Shown here piece after piece: positions 1 to 8,299 of a DNA stretch of 64,000 nucleotides. The DNA comes from Dyella terrae. Its GTDB lineage: Bacteria; Pseudomonadota; Gammaproteobacteria; Xanthomonadales; Rhodanobacteraceae. Position numbers and translations under genes: made by a program. How positions within the stretch are numbered: position 1 is the stretch's first letter; every line of letters begins with the position of its first letter. Location: positions 1,913,213 through 1,977,212 of the forward strand of contig NZ_SIZZ01000001.1 of assembly GCF_004322705.1 (NCBI RefSeq), in the 5' to 3' direction. The notes beneath the pieces were generated by a model. The model did not search any database. It was not told where the DNA came from and saw only the letters and a list, made by a program, of their open reading frames with translations.

Positions 1-900
1 GCCCTGGCGGATGTAGTCCTGCACCAGCGGCGTGCCCAGCAGCACCTCGACCGCCACGCGACGCGCCTTGCCGTCGGGCGTGGGGATCAGCTGCTGCGCA
101 ACCACGCCCTTGAGGTTCAGGGACAAGTCCATGAAGAGCTGCGAGCGACGGTCTTCCGGGAAGAAGTGCAGGATACGGTCCATCGCCTGGTTGGCGTTGT
201 TCGCGTGCAGCGTGCACAGGCAAAGGTGACCGGTTTCGGAGAAGTTGATCGCGTGCTCCATCGTTTCACGCGTACGCACTTCGCCGATCATGATCACGTC
301 CGGCGCCTGGCGCAGCGTGTTCTTCAGCGCGTTTTCCCAGTTGTCCGTATCGATGCCGATCTCGCGCTGCGTGATGATGCAGCTCTCATGCTTGTGCACG
401 TATTCGATCGGGTCCTCGATAGTGATGATGTGGCCGGTCGAATTCTGGTTGCGATAACCGATCATCGACGCCAGCGAGGTCGACTTACCGGTACCGGTAC
501 CACCCACGAAAATGATGATGCCGCGCTTGGTCATCGCCAGCTGCTTGATCACCGGCGGGAGACTGAGCTCCTCGATCGTCGGGATCTTGGATTCGATCCG
601 GCGCAGCACCATGCCCACGCAGTTGCGCTGGTAGAAGCACGAGACACGAAAGCGACCCACGCCTTGCGCCGAAATGGCGAACTGGCACTCGTGCGTCTTT
701 TCGAACTCCTCGCGCTGCGAAGGCGTCATCACGTTCAGCACCATGTCGCGCGACTGCTGCGCCGACAACGGACTCTGCGTAATGGGCACGATGCGCCCCT
801 GCACCTTCATCGATGGCGCGACACCGGCCGTGATGAACAAGTCGGATGCCTTCTTGTGCACCATCAACTTGAGGAACGAGGTGAAGTCGAAATCGCTCAT
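1..900 (-). CDS. pilU: PilU, type IV pilus retraction ATPase (3' end outside window)
   Basis: PilT-like hexameric ATPase that helps PilT depolymerise type IV pili for twitching motility; it acts on the cytoplasmic side of the inner membrane. The reading frame is open from an ATG at 900 to the window edge, giving 300 residues of a protein that is usually about 375-380. Visible are the N-terminal PAS-like region, a Walker A motif GGTGTGKST near residues 133-141, the Asp-box region IITIEDPIEY, Walker B VIMIGEVR and the His-box TGHLCLCTLHA. PilU rather than PilT is favoured by the divergent N-terminus and by the PilT gene lying just upstream in the same direction. The C-terminus is missing only because the window ends. 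Confidence 0.93.
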   Translation of the reverse strand, partial: MSDFDFTSFLKLMVHKKASDLFITAGVAPSMKVQGRIVPITQSPLSAQQSRDMVLNVMTPSQREEFEKTHECQFAISAQGVGRFRVSCFYQRNCVGMVLRRIESKIPTIEELSLPPVIKQLAMTKRGIIIFVGGTGTGKSTSLASMIGYRNQNSTGHIITIEDPIEYVHKHESCIITQREIGIDTDNWENALKNTLRQAPDVIMIGEVRTRETMEHAINFSETGHLCLCTLHANNANQAMDRILHFFPEDRRSQLFMDLSLNLKGVVAQQLIPTPDGKARRVAVEVLLGTPLVQDYIRQG

Positions 901-926
901 GGGGTGTCTCCTTTGGAGACGTGAAG

Positions 927-1006
927 GGTGAACAGTAAACAGTGAACAGGTAAGAGCAAGTTGAGGCAACGAAACGGCAGACGCTCTTACCGTTTACCGT
1001 TCACCG
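927..1006. repeat. Dispersed imperfect inverted repeat, copy 1 (pilT-pilU gap)
   Basis: The 123-bp gap between pilT and pilU carries a left arm at 927-957 and a right arm at 983-1006 whose reverse complement shares GGTGAAC, GTAAAC and GGTAAGAGC with it. The left arm has one extra 8-nt GTGAACAG-like unit. The same sequence family recurs at 43653-43722. It may form a hairpin in the pilTU transcript. Confidence 0.6.
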
Positions 1007-1023
1007 TCCCCTCTTCACCGCCC

Positions 1024-2061
1024 TTACTTGAAGACGTCCTTGTTACGCGCATACTGCGCCGCCTGCTGGCGGGTGACCAGTCCACGCTTCACAAGATCCT
1101 GCAGGTTCTGGTCCAGCGTCTGCATGCCGTATTGCTGGCCGGTCTGGATGGACGAATACATCTGCGCCACCTTGTCTTCGCGAATCAGGTTTCGGATCGC
1201 CGGGATGCCGACCATGATTTCGTGGGCGGCGAGACGACCACCGCCGACCTTCTTCAGCAGGGACTGCGAAATCACCGCGCGCAGCGACTCGGACAGCATC
1301 GAGCGCACCATCGGCTTTTCGCCGGAAGGGAACACGTCGATGATACGGTCGATGGTCTTGGCGGCCGAGCTGGTATGCAGGGTGCCGAACACCAGGTGAC
1401 CGGTTTCCGCGGCGGTCAGCGCCAGGCGGATGGTTTCAAGGTCGCGCAATTCACCCACCAGGATGAAGTCCGGGTCTTCGCGAAGCGCCGAACGCAGTGC
1501 TTCGTTGAAGCCGTGGGTATCGCGGTGGACTTCGCGCTGGTTGACCAGGCACTTCTGCGAGGTGTGCACGAATTCGATCGGATCCTCGATGGTGAGGATG
1601 TGGCCGTATTCGTTTTTGTTGATGTGGTCGACCATCGCTGCCAGCGTGGTGGACTTGCCCGAACCGGTCGGCCCCGTCACCAGGATCAGGCCCTGCGGCT
1701 GCTCGATCAGCTCGCGGAACACGCGGGGCGCACCCAGGTCTTCCAGCGTGAGCACTTCCGAAGGAATGGTACGGAACACCGCGCCGGCGCCACGGTTCTG
1801 GTTGAACGCATTGACGCGGAATCGGGCGAGGCCGGGAATCTCGAACGAGAAGTCGACCTCAAGGAATTCTTCGTAGTCGCGGCGCTGCTTGTCCGACATG
1901 ATGTCGTAGATCAGCGAGTGAACCTGCTTGTGTTCCAGCGCGGGCAGGTTGATGCGGCGAACGTCGCCGTCCACGCGAATCATCGGCGGCAGGCCGGCCG
2001 ACAAGTGCAAGTCCGACGCCTTGTTCTTCACCGAGAAGGCAAGCAGTTCGGCGATATCCAT
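1024..2061 (-). CDS. pilT: PilT, type IV pilus twitching motility ATPase
   Basis: Retraction motor of type IV pili, 345 residues, the usual PilT length. The start is the ATG at 2061, preceded by GAAGGGG at good spacing; an upstream in-frame ATG would add 43 unrelated residues. Motifs: Walker A TGPTGSGKST near residues 129-138, Asp-box ILTIEDPIEF, Walker B FILVGELRD, His-box TGHLVFGTLHT, and the C-terminal AIRNLIRE motif diagnostic of PilT. It lies upstream of pilU and is probably co-transcribed with it across the repeat-containing 123-bp gap. Confidence 0.97.
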   Translation of the reverse strand: MDIAELLAFSVKNKASDLHLSAGLPPMIRVDGDVRRINLPALEHKQVHSLIYDIMSDKQRRDYEEFLEVDFSFEIPGLARFRVNAFNQNRGAGAVFRTIPSEVLTLEDLGAPRVFRELIEQPQGLILVTGPTGSGKSTTLAAMVDHINKNEYGHILTIEDPIEFVHTSQKCLVNQREVHRDTHGFNEALRSALREDPDFILVGELRDLETIRLALTAAETGHLVFGTLHTSSAAKTIDRIIDVFPSGEKPMVRSMLSESLRAVISQSLLKKVGGGRLAAHEIMVGIPAIRNLIREDKVAQMYSSIQTGQQYGMQTLDQNLQDLVKRGLVTRQQAAQYARNKDVFK

Positions 2062-2383
2062 CGGGTTCCCCTTCAACCGATCGTCAGAATGGCACAGTGA
2101 CTTTGCCGTCCTGGTGAGGATCGCGACCCCGTAGGAAGCCCGCCGGCGTTGCCGGCACACCCCGAAACTGGAAAACGCCATTCCCCCCAAGAAGCGGCCC
2201 GATACTACTCGTGCGATGTGTCGGGGGGCCAGTCTTTCAGGCGCGCTATGGCTGAAGTTGTGAAGTAAGACGTCAGGTCCGGCGGCCGGCCATCGCCTGG
2301 CCGGTCGTCACCCCACCCCTCACGGCCCCTGGCTCCCCGCGCCTGCTAAGGTATTCGGCCCAAGCAACATCGGAAGGAATCCC
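2062..2383. other. Divergent pilT/proC intergenic region, no gene seen
   Basis: This stretch of 322 bases separates the divergent pilT and proC genes and must hold both promoters. I see no reading frame of credible composition. In Pseudomonas and many relatives the PLP-binding gene yggS lies between pilT and proC; it is not here. No confident -35/-10 pair was assigned. Confidence 0.6.
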
Positions 2384-3205
2384 ATGCCCCACATTGCGTT
2401 CATCGGCGGCGGCAACATGGCGCGCAGCCTGATTGGCGGCCTGATCAAGACCGGCGTGGCCGGCTCGACGATCAGCGTGGCCGAGCCGCGGGCCGACGCG
2501 CGCCAGGACCTGGGGCGTGAGTTCGGCGTGGCTTGCTATGCCGAAAGCCACCTGGCGGCGGCGAACGCCGATGTGGTCGTGCTGGCCGTTAAGCCGCAGA
2601 TCATGCCTTCGCTTCAGAAGGAGATGAGGGAAGTGCTGGCGCGCCAGCATCCGATGCTGATTTCGATCGCCGCCGGCGTCCGGCTGGATCAGCTCGAACG
2701 CTGGTTCGGCGCCCTGCCCATCGTCCGCTGCATGCCCAATACCCCCGCCCTGATCGGCGCCGGCGCCACCGGCCTGTGCGCGAACGCTCGCGTCAGTCCG
2801 CCCCAGCGTGCCCAGGCCCAACACATCCTGGCCGCCGTGGGCATCACCCAGTGGATCGCCGAGGAGCGCCTGATGGATACCGTCACCGCGATCTCGGGCT
2901 CGGGCCCCGCTTACTTCTTCGCCATCGTCGAGGCACTGGAAGACGCTGCCGTTGCCCAGGGCATGCCGCGCGCCACCGCCCGCGCCCTGGCCACGCAGAC
3001 CTGCCTGGGTGCCGGCCGCATGCTGACCGAAGATGGTGAGGCGCCGGGCGTCCTGCGCCAGCGCGTTACGTCGCCCAACGGCACCACCCAGGCGGCGCTC
3101 GACAGCTTCGCCGGCGATGACCTGCATCGCATCGTTGCCCGTGCCGTTGCCGCCGCCACCCGCCGTGGCGAACAGATGGCCGCCGACCTGGACAAGTCCC
3201 TGTGA
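2384..3205 (+). CDS. proC: Pyrroline-5-carboxylate reductase
   Basis: Last step of proline synthesis: NAD(P)H-dependent reduction of pyrroline-5-carboxylate to proline in the cytoplasm. The 273 residues match the family length. The N-terminal Rossmann motif IGGGNMA (residues 6-12) binds the dinucleotide. The C-terminal dimerisation/catalytic domain has AISGSGPAYFF and the TSPNGTT signature. The gene ends in a GTGA overlap with yggT, so the two are translationally coupled, as in many proteobacteria. Confidence 0.97.
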   Translation: MPHIAFIGGGNMARSLIGGLIKTGVAGSTISVAEPRADARQDLGREFGVACYAESHLAAANADVVVLAVKPQIMPSLQKEMREVLARQHPMLISIAAGVRLDQLERWFGALPIVRCMPNTPALIGAGATGLCANARVSPPQRAQAQHILAAVGITQWIAEERLMDTVTAISGSGPAYFFAIVEALEDAAVAQGMPRATARALATQTCLGAGRMLTEDGEAPGVLRQRVTSPNGTTQAALDSFAGDDLHRIVARAVAAATRRGEQMAADLDKSL

Positions 3206-3777
3206 ACTACCTGCTCAACGCCTTCTCGTTCCTGCTCGACATCGTCTTCGGCGCGCTCGCCACCTTGTTCGTGCTGCGCCTGGTCGCCGAGGCCAGCCGC
3301 GTCGATTTCCACAATCCGGTCAGCCAGTTCATTTACCGCTACACCAATCCCGTGCTGGCGCCACTGCGCCGGGTGCTGCCCAACTGGCGACGGATCAACC
3401 TCGCCGCCATCGTGGTGGCGTGGGCGATCATGCTGGTCAAGCGGCTGATCCAGTTCGCCATGGTGGGCATCGCGCCCAACGCGCTGGGCCTGATGCTGCT
3501 GTCGCTGGTAGAACTGGCCGACTTCATCTTGCTGTTCTACATCGTGGTGATCTTCGTCTGGTCACTGATGGGCCTGTTCCAGGTCGATCGCTATCACCCG
3601 GTGATGCGCCTGTGCGACACACTGGTCAGCCCCCTGCTGCGTCCGGTGCGCGGGAAGCTCGTGGTGGGCATGTTCGACTTCGGCCCGTGGGCCGTGCTGA
3701 TTGGACTGACCCTTGCGCGCATGCTGGTCATCGATCCCCTGCGCGATCAGTGCGCGCGCCTCGTGCTGGGCCTGTGA
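3202..3777 (+). CDS. yggT: YggT family integral membrane protein
   Basis: A 191-residue protein with two tandem YggT repeats, each of two membrane segments, and the conserved NPV motifs in both halves (TNPVLAPLRR; a related SPLLRPVRG in the second). The family is linked to cell-division and osmotic-stress functions, but no reaction is known. The start is a GTG overlapping the proC stop codon (GTGA), and the stop overlaps the next start (TGATG). Confidence 0.9.
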   Translation: MNYLLNAFSFLLDIVFGALATLFVLRLVAEASRVDFHNPVSQFIYRYTNPVLAPLRRVLPNWRRINLAAIVVAWAIMLVKRLIQFAMVGIAPNALGLMLLSLVELADFILLFYIVVIFVWSLMGLFQVDRYHPVMRLCDTLVSPLLRPVRGKLVVGMFDFGPWAVLIGLTLARMLVIDPLRDQCARLVLGL

Positions 3778-4574
3778 TGACCGGTCCGCGCCGCATCGTC
3801 TGCCTGACGGAGGAGCCGACCGAAACGTTGTACCTGCTGGGCGAACAGGATCGCATCGTAGGTATCAGCGGCTTCACCGTGCGCCCGGCGGAAGCCCGCC
3901 GCGACAAGCCCAAGGTCAGCGCCTTCACCAGCGCCAAGGTCGACAAGATCCTGGCGCTCAAGCCGGATCTCGCCATCGGCTTTTCCGATATCCAGGCCGA
4001 CATCGCGCAGGCGCTGATCAAGGCTGGCGTGGAAGTGTGGATTGCCAATCACCGCAGCGTCGAAGGGATCATTGATTACATTCGCCGGCTCGGCGGCCTG
4101 GTCGGTGTCGCGTCGAAGGCCGAGGCGCTCGCCTCGTCGCTTCAGCGGCGCATCGATGGCGCACGCGAGGAAAGCAGCGGCTACGCGGTCCGACCCAAGG
4201 TCTATTTCGAAGAATGGGACGAGCCCCTGATCACCGGCATCCGCTGGGTCACGGAGGTGATCGGCATCGCCGGTGGTGACGACATTTTCCCCGAGCACGC
4301 GCAGGCATCGTTGGCCAAGGACCGCATCCTTGCCACGGGCGCACCCGTGATTGAACGTGCCCCGGACATCATTCTCGGTTCGTGGTGCGGCAAGCGCTTT
4401 CGCCCCGAGCTGGTGGCGGCACGACCGGGCTGGGACGCGATCCCCGCGGTGCGCGATGGCGAACTTCACGAAATCAAGTCGCCCATGATTCTGCAACCGG
4501 GTCCCGCCGCGCTGACCGACGGGCTCGACGCCGTGCAGTTCATCATCCGCGAGTGGGTACAGCGTCAGGGCTGA
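3777..4574 (+). CDS. Cobalamin-binding-like (BtuF fold) protein without signal peptide
   Basis: 265 residues with the periplasmic-binding-protein fold of the BtuF/FepB group: an N-terminal RRIVCLTEEPTETLYLLG segment, a central KVDKILALKPDLAIGF motif and a C-terminal lobe ending in a DAVQFIIREW helix. Family members normally bind vitamin B12 or ferric siderophores for an ABC importer. Here the start ATG overlaps the yggT stop, the N-terminus is not hydrophobic, and no btuC/btuD partner is nearby. It therefore probably acts in the cytoplasm or in a role other than import. Ligand unknown. Confidence 0.75.
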   Translation: MTGPRRIVCLTEEPTETLYLLGEQDRIVGISGFTVRPAEARRDKPKVSAFTSAKVDKILALKPDLAIGFSDIQADIAQALIKAGVEVWIANHRSVEGIIDYIRRLGGLVGVASKAEALASSLQRRIDGAREESSGYAVRPKVYFEEWDEPLITGIRWVTEVIGIAGGDDIFPEHAQASLAKDRILATGAPVIERAPDIILGSWCGKRFRPELVAARPGWDAIPAVRDGELHEIKSPMILQPGPAALTDGLDAVQFIIREWVQRQG

Positions 4575-4585
4575 ACAGCGCCGCG

Positions 4586-5026
4586 TCAGTGGCCCAGGAC
4601 GGTTACCGTGACCTTGCGCTGATGCGGGTCGACGCGGTGTTCCCACAGGAACACGCCCTGCCAGGTTCCCAACTGAGCCTTGCCGCCATGGACGGGCAAG
4701 GTCAGGCTGACACCGGTGAGGATCGAGCGGATGTGAGCCGGCATGTCATCGGGGCCTTCCGCGTCGTGCTCGAAGATGCTGTCGCCGTCGGGCACAGCGC
4801 GCGCCAGCCAGCGTTCCAGATCGCCACGAACCGCCGGGTCGGCGTTTTCGCAGATGATCAGCGAACAGCTCGTGTGCGCGGTGAATACATGGGCGATGCC
4901 CGTGTGAATGCCGCTGGCCGAGACGATCTCAGCCACTTTCTCAGTGATTTCGCTGAAACCACGACCGCGCGTGTGCACGGTGAAACCGGTCTGGGCAACG
5001 TGCTCGGCGGTCGTGGCTCGGCTCAT
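4586..5026 (-). CDS. YjbQ family protein (UPF0047)
   Basis: 146-residue single-domain protein of the YjbQ/UPF0047 family, with the conserved FTAHTSCSL segment and the HGGKAQLGTWQGVFLWEHR segment near the C-terminus. Some members have weak thiamine-phosphate synthase activity, but the physiological role is not settled. It is transcribed toward the preceding gene, with its start 9 bases past the end of pdxH, so it is probably the second gene of a pdxH operon. Confidence 0.9.
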   Translation of the reverse strand: MSRATTAEHVAQTGFTVHTRGRGFSEITEKVAEIVSASGIHTGIAHVFTAHTSCSLIICENADPAVRGDLERWLARAVPDGDSIFEHDAEGPDDMPAHIRSILTGVSLTLPVHGGKAQLGTWQGVFLWEHRVDPHQRKVTVTVLGH

Positions 5027-5035
5027 GGTGGATCC

Positions 5036-5623
5036 TCAGGGATACAGCAGGCGATGCGTCCAGGTCTGGCCGTGGCGACTCCAGCGGACGCGCTCATGCC
5101 AGCGGAACTCGGCGCCGTACCAGAATTCGACCATGTCCGGCTCGACGACGAAGCCACCCCAGTGCGGAGGGCGAGGCACGTCCCGGCCCTCGAATTCGTG
5201 CTCGTACCGGGCCAGGCGCTGTTCGAAGGTTTCGCGGTCCGGCAAGGTCTGGGACTGCAAGGAGGCCCAGGCGCCGATCTGGCTTCCGCGCGGTCGACTG
5301 GCGAAGTAGGCGTCGGACTCTTCGGCCACCAGCTTGCGGGCCGTCCCTTCGACCCGGACCTGGACGCCTTCGCGCAACTGCTTCCAGTGGAAGCACAGGG
5401 CGACCTGGGCATGGGCGTCGAGCTGGCTGCCCTTGTCGCTTTCGTAGTTGGTGAAGAAGCGCAGGCCGCGTTCGTCGGCCCCCTTGAGCAGGACGATGCG
5501 CGCACTCACCCGGCCCGCGCCGTCGCAGGTTGCCAGGTTCATCGCGGTGGGTTCGGGATCGCCGCCCGTACGGGCCTCTTCCAGAAGCTGCAAAAACGTG
5601 TCGAGGATCTCTTGTTTCAACAT
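5036..5623 (-). CDS. pdxH: Pyridoxine/pyridoxamine 5'-phosphate oxidase
   Basis: FMN-dependent oxidation of pyridoxine or pyridoxamine 5'-phosphate to pyridoxal 5'-phosphate. 195 residues from the ATG at 5623, a little short for the family (about 200-218); in-frame ATGs further upstream would run into the divergent kinase gene. Motifs: RIVLLKG and FFTNYESDKG (FMN site), the SRPRGSQIGAWAS motif and the C-terminal RWHERVRW and HRLYP-like ending. The start codon has only a weak Shine-Dalgarno sequence. Confidence 0.95.
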   Translation of the reverse strand: MLKQEILDTFLQLLEEARTGGDPEPTAMNLATCDGAGRVSARIVLLKGADERGLRFFTNYESDKGSQLDAHAQVALCFHWKQLREGVQVRVEGTARKLVAEESDAYFASRPRGSQIGAWASLQSQTLPDRETFEQRLARYEHEFEGRDVPRPPHWGGFVVEPDMVEFWYGAEFRWHERVRWSRHGQTWTHRLLYP

Positions 5624-5654
5624 GGGTCTTGAATCGTGGCCGCCTCGCGCCATC

Positions 5655-6494
5655 ATGGCGCGCATGGTTAATGATGCTAGCACGCAGAATTCGGCCCTGG
5701 CGGGCCTCTTGCTCGACCAGTACGCCGGACGCATAGCGCGATCCAAGCGCCCGTATTTGTTGGGAATTTCCGGCTTGCAAGGGAGTGGCAAGAGCACCCT
5801 CGCCCGCGAATTGAAAGCCCAGGCCGAAGCCCGGGGCCTGCCCACGGAAGTGCTCTCACTGGACGATTTCTACTACAGCCGGAGTGAGCGCGAGGTGCTC
5901 GCGCAGCAGGTTCACCCCCTCCTGCGGACCCGCGGCGTGCCCGGTACGCACGAGATCGAGTTGTTGATGTCGGTGCTCGCCGCCCTGCCCCAGGCCTCGG
6001 ACAAACTCCCGGTGTCCTACCCCCGCTTCGACAAGGGCCGCGATACCCGCATGCCCCCGTCGCGCTGGCCCAAGGTCACCCGTCCGCCCAAGCTGGTCAT
6101 CCTCGAAGGCTGGGCCCTGGGCATCAAGCCGCAGACCCAGGCGCAGCTGGACGTGCCGGTCAACGACCTGGAACGCACCGAGGACCCCGAGGGAACCTGG
6201 CGCCACTGGGTCAACAAGCAGCTGCGCGGCTACCAGCCGCTATGGCGCAAGCTCGACGCCCTGGTGGTGTTGCAGGCGCCAGACTGGGCTGTCGTGCAGA
6301 AGTGGCGCAGTCAGCAGGAGGCCGAGCTGCTGGCCCGGCACGCCCCGCTCGCCATGGACGCCGAGGCCATGGTTCGCTTTCTCGCCCACTTCGAGCGACT
6401 CAGCCGCCATGCCCTGGCCACCTTGCCGGCGCAGGCCGACAGTTGCGTGGAATACGACACGCAGCGGCATGTCACCGGGCTGAGCCACTTCTGA
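5655..6494 (+). CDS. P-loop kinase, D-glycerate 3-kinase-like
   Basis: About 279 residues, with a P-loop ISGLQGSGKST close to the N-terminus, then SLDDFYY and the VPGTHE motif. These are typical of the GLYK/YggC-like branch of the phosphoribulokinase/uridine-kinase superfamily, known from plants as D-glycerate 3-kinase. The substrate is inferred from family only. ATGs at 5655 and 5664 are both possible starts. It is divergent from pdxH with only 31 bp between start codons, so the two promoters must overlap the coding ends. Confidence 0.8.
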   Translation: MARMVNDASTQNSALAGLLLDQYAGRIARSKRPYLLGISGLQGSGKSTLARELKAQAEARGLPTEVLSLDDFYYSRSEREVLAQQVHPLLRTRGVPGTHEIELLMSVLAALPQASDKLPVSYPRFDKGRDTRMPPSRWPKVTRPPKLVILEGWALGIKPQTQAQLDVPVNDLERTEDPEGTWRHWVNKQLRGYQPLWRKLDALVVLQAPDWAVVQKWRSQQEAELLARHAPLAMDAEAMVRFLAHFERLSRHALATLPAQADSCVEYDTQRHVTGLSHF

Positions 6495-6514
6495 GTCGGC
6501 GAGTCCCGTCACCG

Positions 6515-6862
6515 TCAGCCGGTGATGGGCTCCACGACCACCGCCGTTCCATAAGCCAGCACCTCGGTCACGCCTTCGGCGACGTCGTTGGCGTCATACC
6601 GCATGGCGATCACCGCGTTGGCGCCGTGTTCGGCGGCGTGCTGCAGCATCAATTCGAAAGCTTCTTCGCGCGCTTTTTCGCACAGCTCCGTGTAGATGGT
6701 GATATTGCCGCCAACCAGCGTCTGCAGCGCGGCGCCGAAATTGCCGATGACGCTGCGCGATCGCACGGTAATGCCGCGCACGATGCCCATCGGCCGCACG
6801 ATGCGGAAGCCGGGCACTTCGTTGCTGGTGCTGACCATGGTGGGGGAAATGCGGTTGGCCAT
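6515..6862 (-). CDS. YbjQ family protein (UPF0145)
   Basis: 115-residue YbjQ-type protein, thought to form ring-like oligomers; function unknown. The start at 6862 has a perfect AAGGAGG Shine-Dalgarno sequence, so the longer upstream frame is not used. Recognised by VPGFRIVRPMGIVRG, the RE(E)AF helix and the GANAVIAMRYD segment. It lies just downstream of the epimerase gene in the same direction, 28 bases after its stop. Confidence 0.88.
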   Translation of the reverse strand: MANRISPTMVSTSNEVPGFRIVRPMGIVRGITVRSRSVIGNFGAALQTLVGGNITIYTELCEKAREEAFELMLQHAAEHGANAVIAMRYDANDVAEGVTEVLAYGTAVVVEPITG

Positions 6863-6890
6863 GTCGTTCCTCCTTGGGATTGCGCCGAGC

Positions 6891-7718
6891 CTACACGAGC
6901 GCGCGATAACCCTCGCGTGCATCCGGCCACTGGCAACGAAAACCGGTGGCCTTAAGTCGCGCATTGCTCAACTTTTTGCTGCCGATGCCCGCGGGTGCGG
7001 GACCTTCAGCGGGCCTCGGCACGTGCATCAGGTCGGCCAGTGCGTCATAGAGCACGTCCATCGGCAAGGGTGTGTCGTCCACGCCCAGATAAAGCGGGTC
7101 GACTTCAGGCAAGGACAACACATGCGCGATGGCCGCCGCGGCATCGTCGGCATGGATTCGATTGGACCAGTGGGGCGACCCACGCGGCACCCGCGCCACG
7201 CCGGCCCTGATGCGATCAAGCAGTTGCGTGCGGCCCGCTCCGTAGATCCCGGCCAGTCGCATCGACACGGCAGGCAGGCCTTGCAAAGCCAGCCACTGCT
7301 CGGCTTCCCGCAGGATCCGCCCATTGAAGCCCGGCGGATCGGTCGGCGTGGTTTCGTCGACCCAGGCGTCGCCATGCTCGCCGTACACCGCGCTGGAGGA
7401 CACGAACAGCCAGCGCTTCACGTCCTTCGTTGCCACCGCCTCCACCAGATGGCGCAAACCATCGACGAAGACGGCGCGATAAGCCGCCTCCTCGCGTGCT
7501 CCGGGCGTCGGCGAGTACACGACCTGGGTGAAGCCGACGGGCAAGCCCGCCAGCGTCGACGGCGCGGTCAGATCACCGCGCAGCCAGCGTATGCCTTCGG
7601 AAAGGTCCTCACGCGGCGACCGTCGCAAAGCCCACACTTCATGGCCGCGATCCTGCAGGCGCGCGGCCACGCGAAGGCCCAGATCGCCGCATCCGGCAAG
7701 TAAAACGCGCTCGGTCAT
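6891..7718 (-). CDS. NAD(P)-dependent epimerase/dehydratase-like SDR (YeeZ type)
   Basis: 275-residue atypical short-chain dehydrogenase with the N-terminal nucleotide motif AGCGDLGLRVA and an SSSAVYG segment at the active-site Ser/Tyr position. It resembles the YeeZ group of sugar-epimerase-like proteins, whose substrates are unknown. The catalytic lysine of the YxxxK motif is not evident: the residues after Tyr are GEHG, as in other YeeZ-like proteins. Divergent from aroK across 26 bp. Confidence 0.82.
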   Translation of the reverse strand: MTERVLLAGCGDLGLRVAARLQDRGHEVWALRRSPREDLSEGIRWLRGDLTAPSTLAGLPVGFTQVVYSPTPGAREEAAYRAVFVDGLRHLVEAVATKDVKRWLFVSSSAVYGEHGDAWVDETTPTDPPGFNGRILREAEQWLALQGLPAVSMRLAGIYGAGRTQLLDRIRAGVARVPRGSPHWSNRIHADDAAAAIAHVLSLPEVDPLYLGVDDTPLPMDVLYDALADLMHVPRPAEGPAPAGIGSKKLSNARLKATGFRCQWPDAREGYRALV

Positions 7719-7744
7719 GCGTGGCCTGCTGCTAAAGTCGCCAT

Positions 7745-8299
7745 ATGAATCCCTCCTGCAACCTGTTCATCGTCGGGCCAACCGGCGCCGGCAAGACGAC
7801 GATCGGACGTCGCCTCGCCGCGCATTATGGGCTGGCTTTCGTCGATCTCGACCAGGAAATTGAAGAACGCTGTGGTGCCGACGTGAACACGGTGTTCGCG
7901 ATGGAGGGCGAAGAAGGATTTCGCCGTCGCGAAAGCGAACTGCTCGAAGCACTGAGCGCCCGGCGCGGCGTGTTGATGGCCACCGGCGCCGGCGCCGTAC
8001 TCGATGTCGCCAACCGTCGCCACCTGCGCGACCGCGGCTTCGTGCTGTGGATGCCCGTGACGGTGGACCAGCAACTCGAGCGCCTGGCGCGCGACCGCAC
8101 CCGCCCGCTGCTGGCTGTCGACGACCGCCGCGCCCGCCTCGAGGCCATGGCGCAGGTGCGCACGGCGCTCTACGCCGAAGTGGCCGAACTGATGCTTCCT
8201 GGCGAAGATGACCACCTGCCACGAGTCAGCGAACGCTGCATCGCGCTAATCGATCAATCCTGGCAACGCGACCCCGTTGCCCACGAGTCATCCCCATGA
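7745..8299 (+). CDS. aroK: Shikimate kinase
   Basis: ATP-dependent phosphorylation of shikimate at the 3-position in chorismate synthesis. 184 residues with Walker [10 protein letters not shown] (11-19), the DLD motif after FV at about residues 36-38, the RRRE segment binding shikimate, and the GAGAVL motif (GGG-like) near residue 80. The lid arginine lies in RDRTRPLL. It overlaps aroB by ATGA, an arrangement conserved across proteobacteria. Confidence 0.97.
   Translation: MNPSCNLFIVGPTGAGKTTIGRRLAAHYGLAFVDLDQEIEERCGADVNTVFAMEGEEGFRRRESELLEALSARRGVLMATGAGAVLDVANRRHLRDRGFVLWMPVTVDQQLERLARDRTRPLLAVDDRRARLEAMAQVRTALYAEVAELMLPGEDDHLPRVSERCIALIDQSWQRDPVAHESSP

Noticed and set aside
166..2100. Long plus-strand frames across pilU and pilT (for example 961-2100)
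   Set aside because: Arg/His/Gln-rich translations with no known motif; they are antisense shadows of pilU and pilT in GC-rich DNA.
3033..3776. Plus-strand frame running through proC and yggT into the B12-like gene
   Set aside because: Only the part from 3777 has family motifs; upstream part is a shifted frame over proC and yggT.
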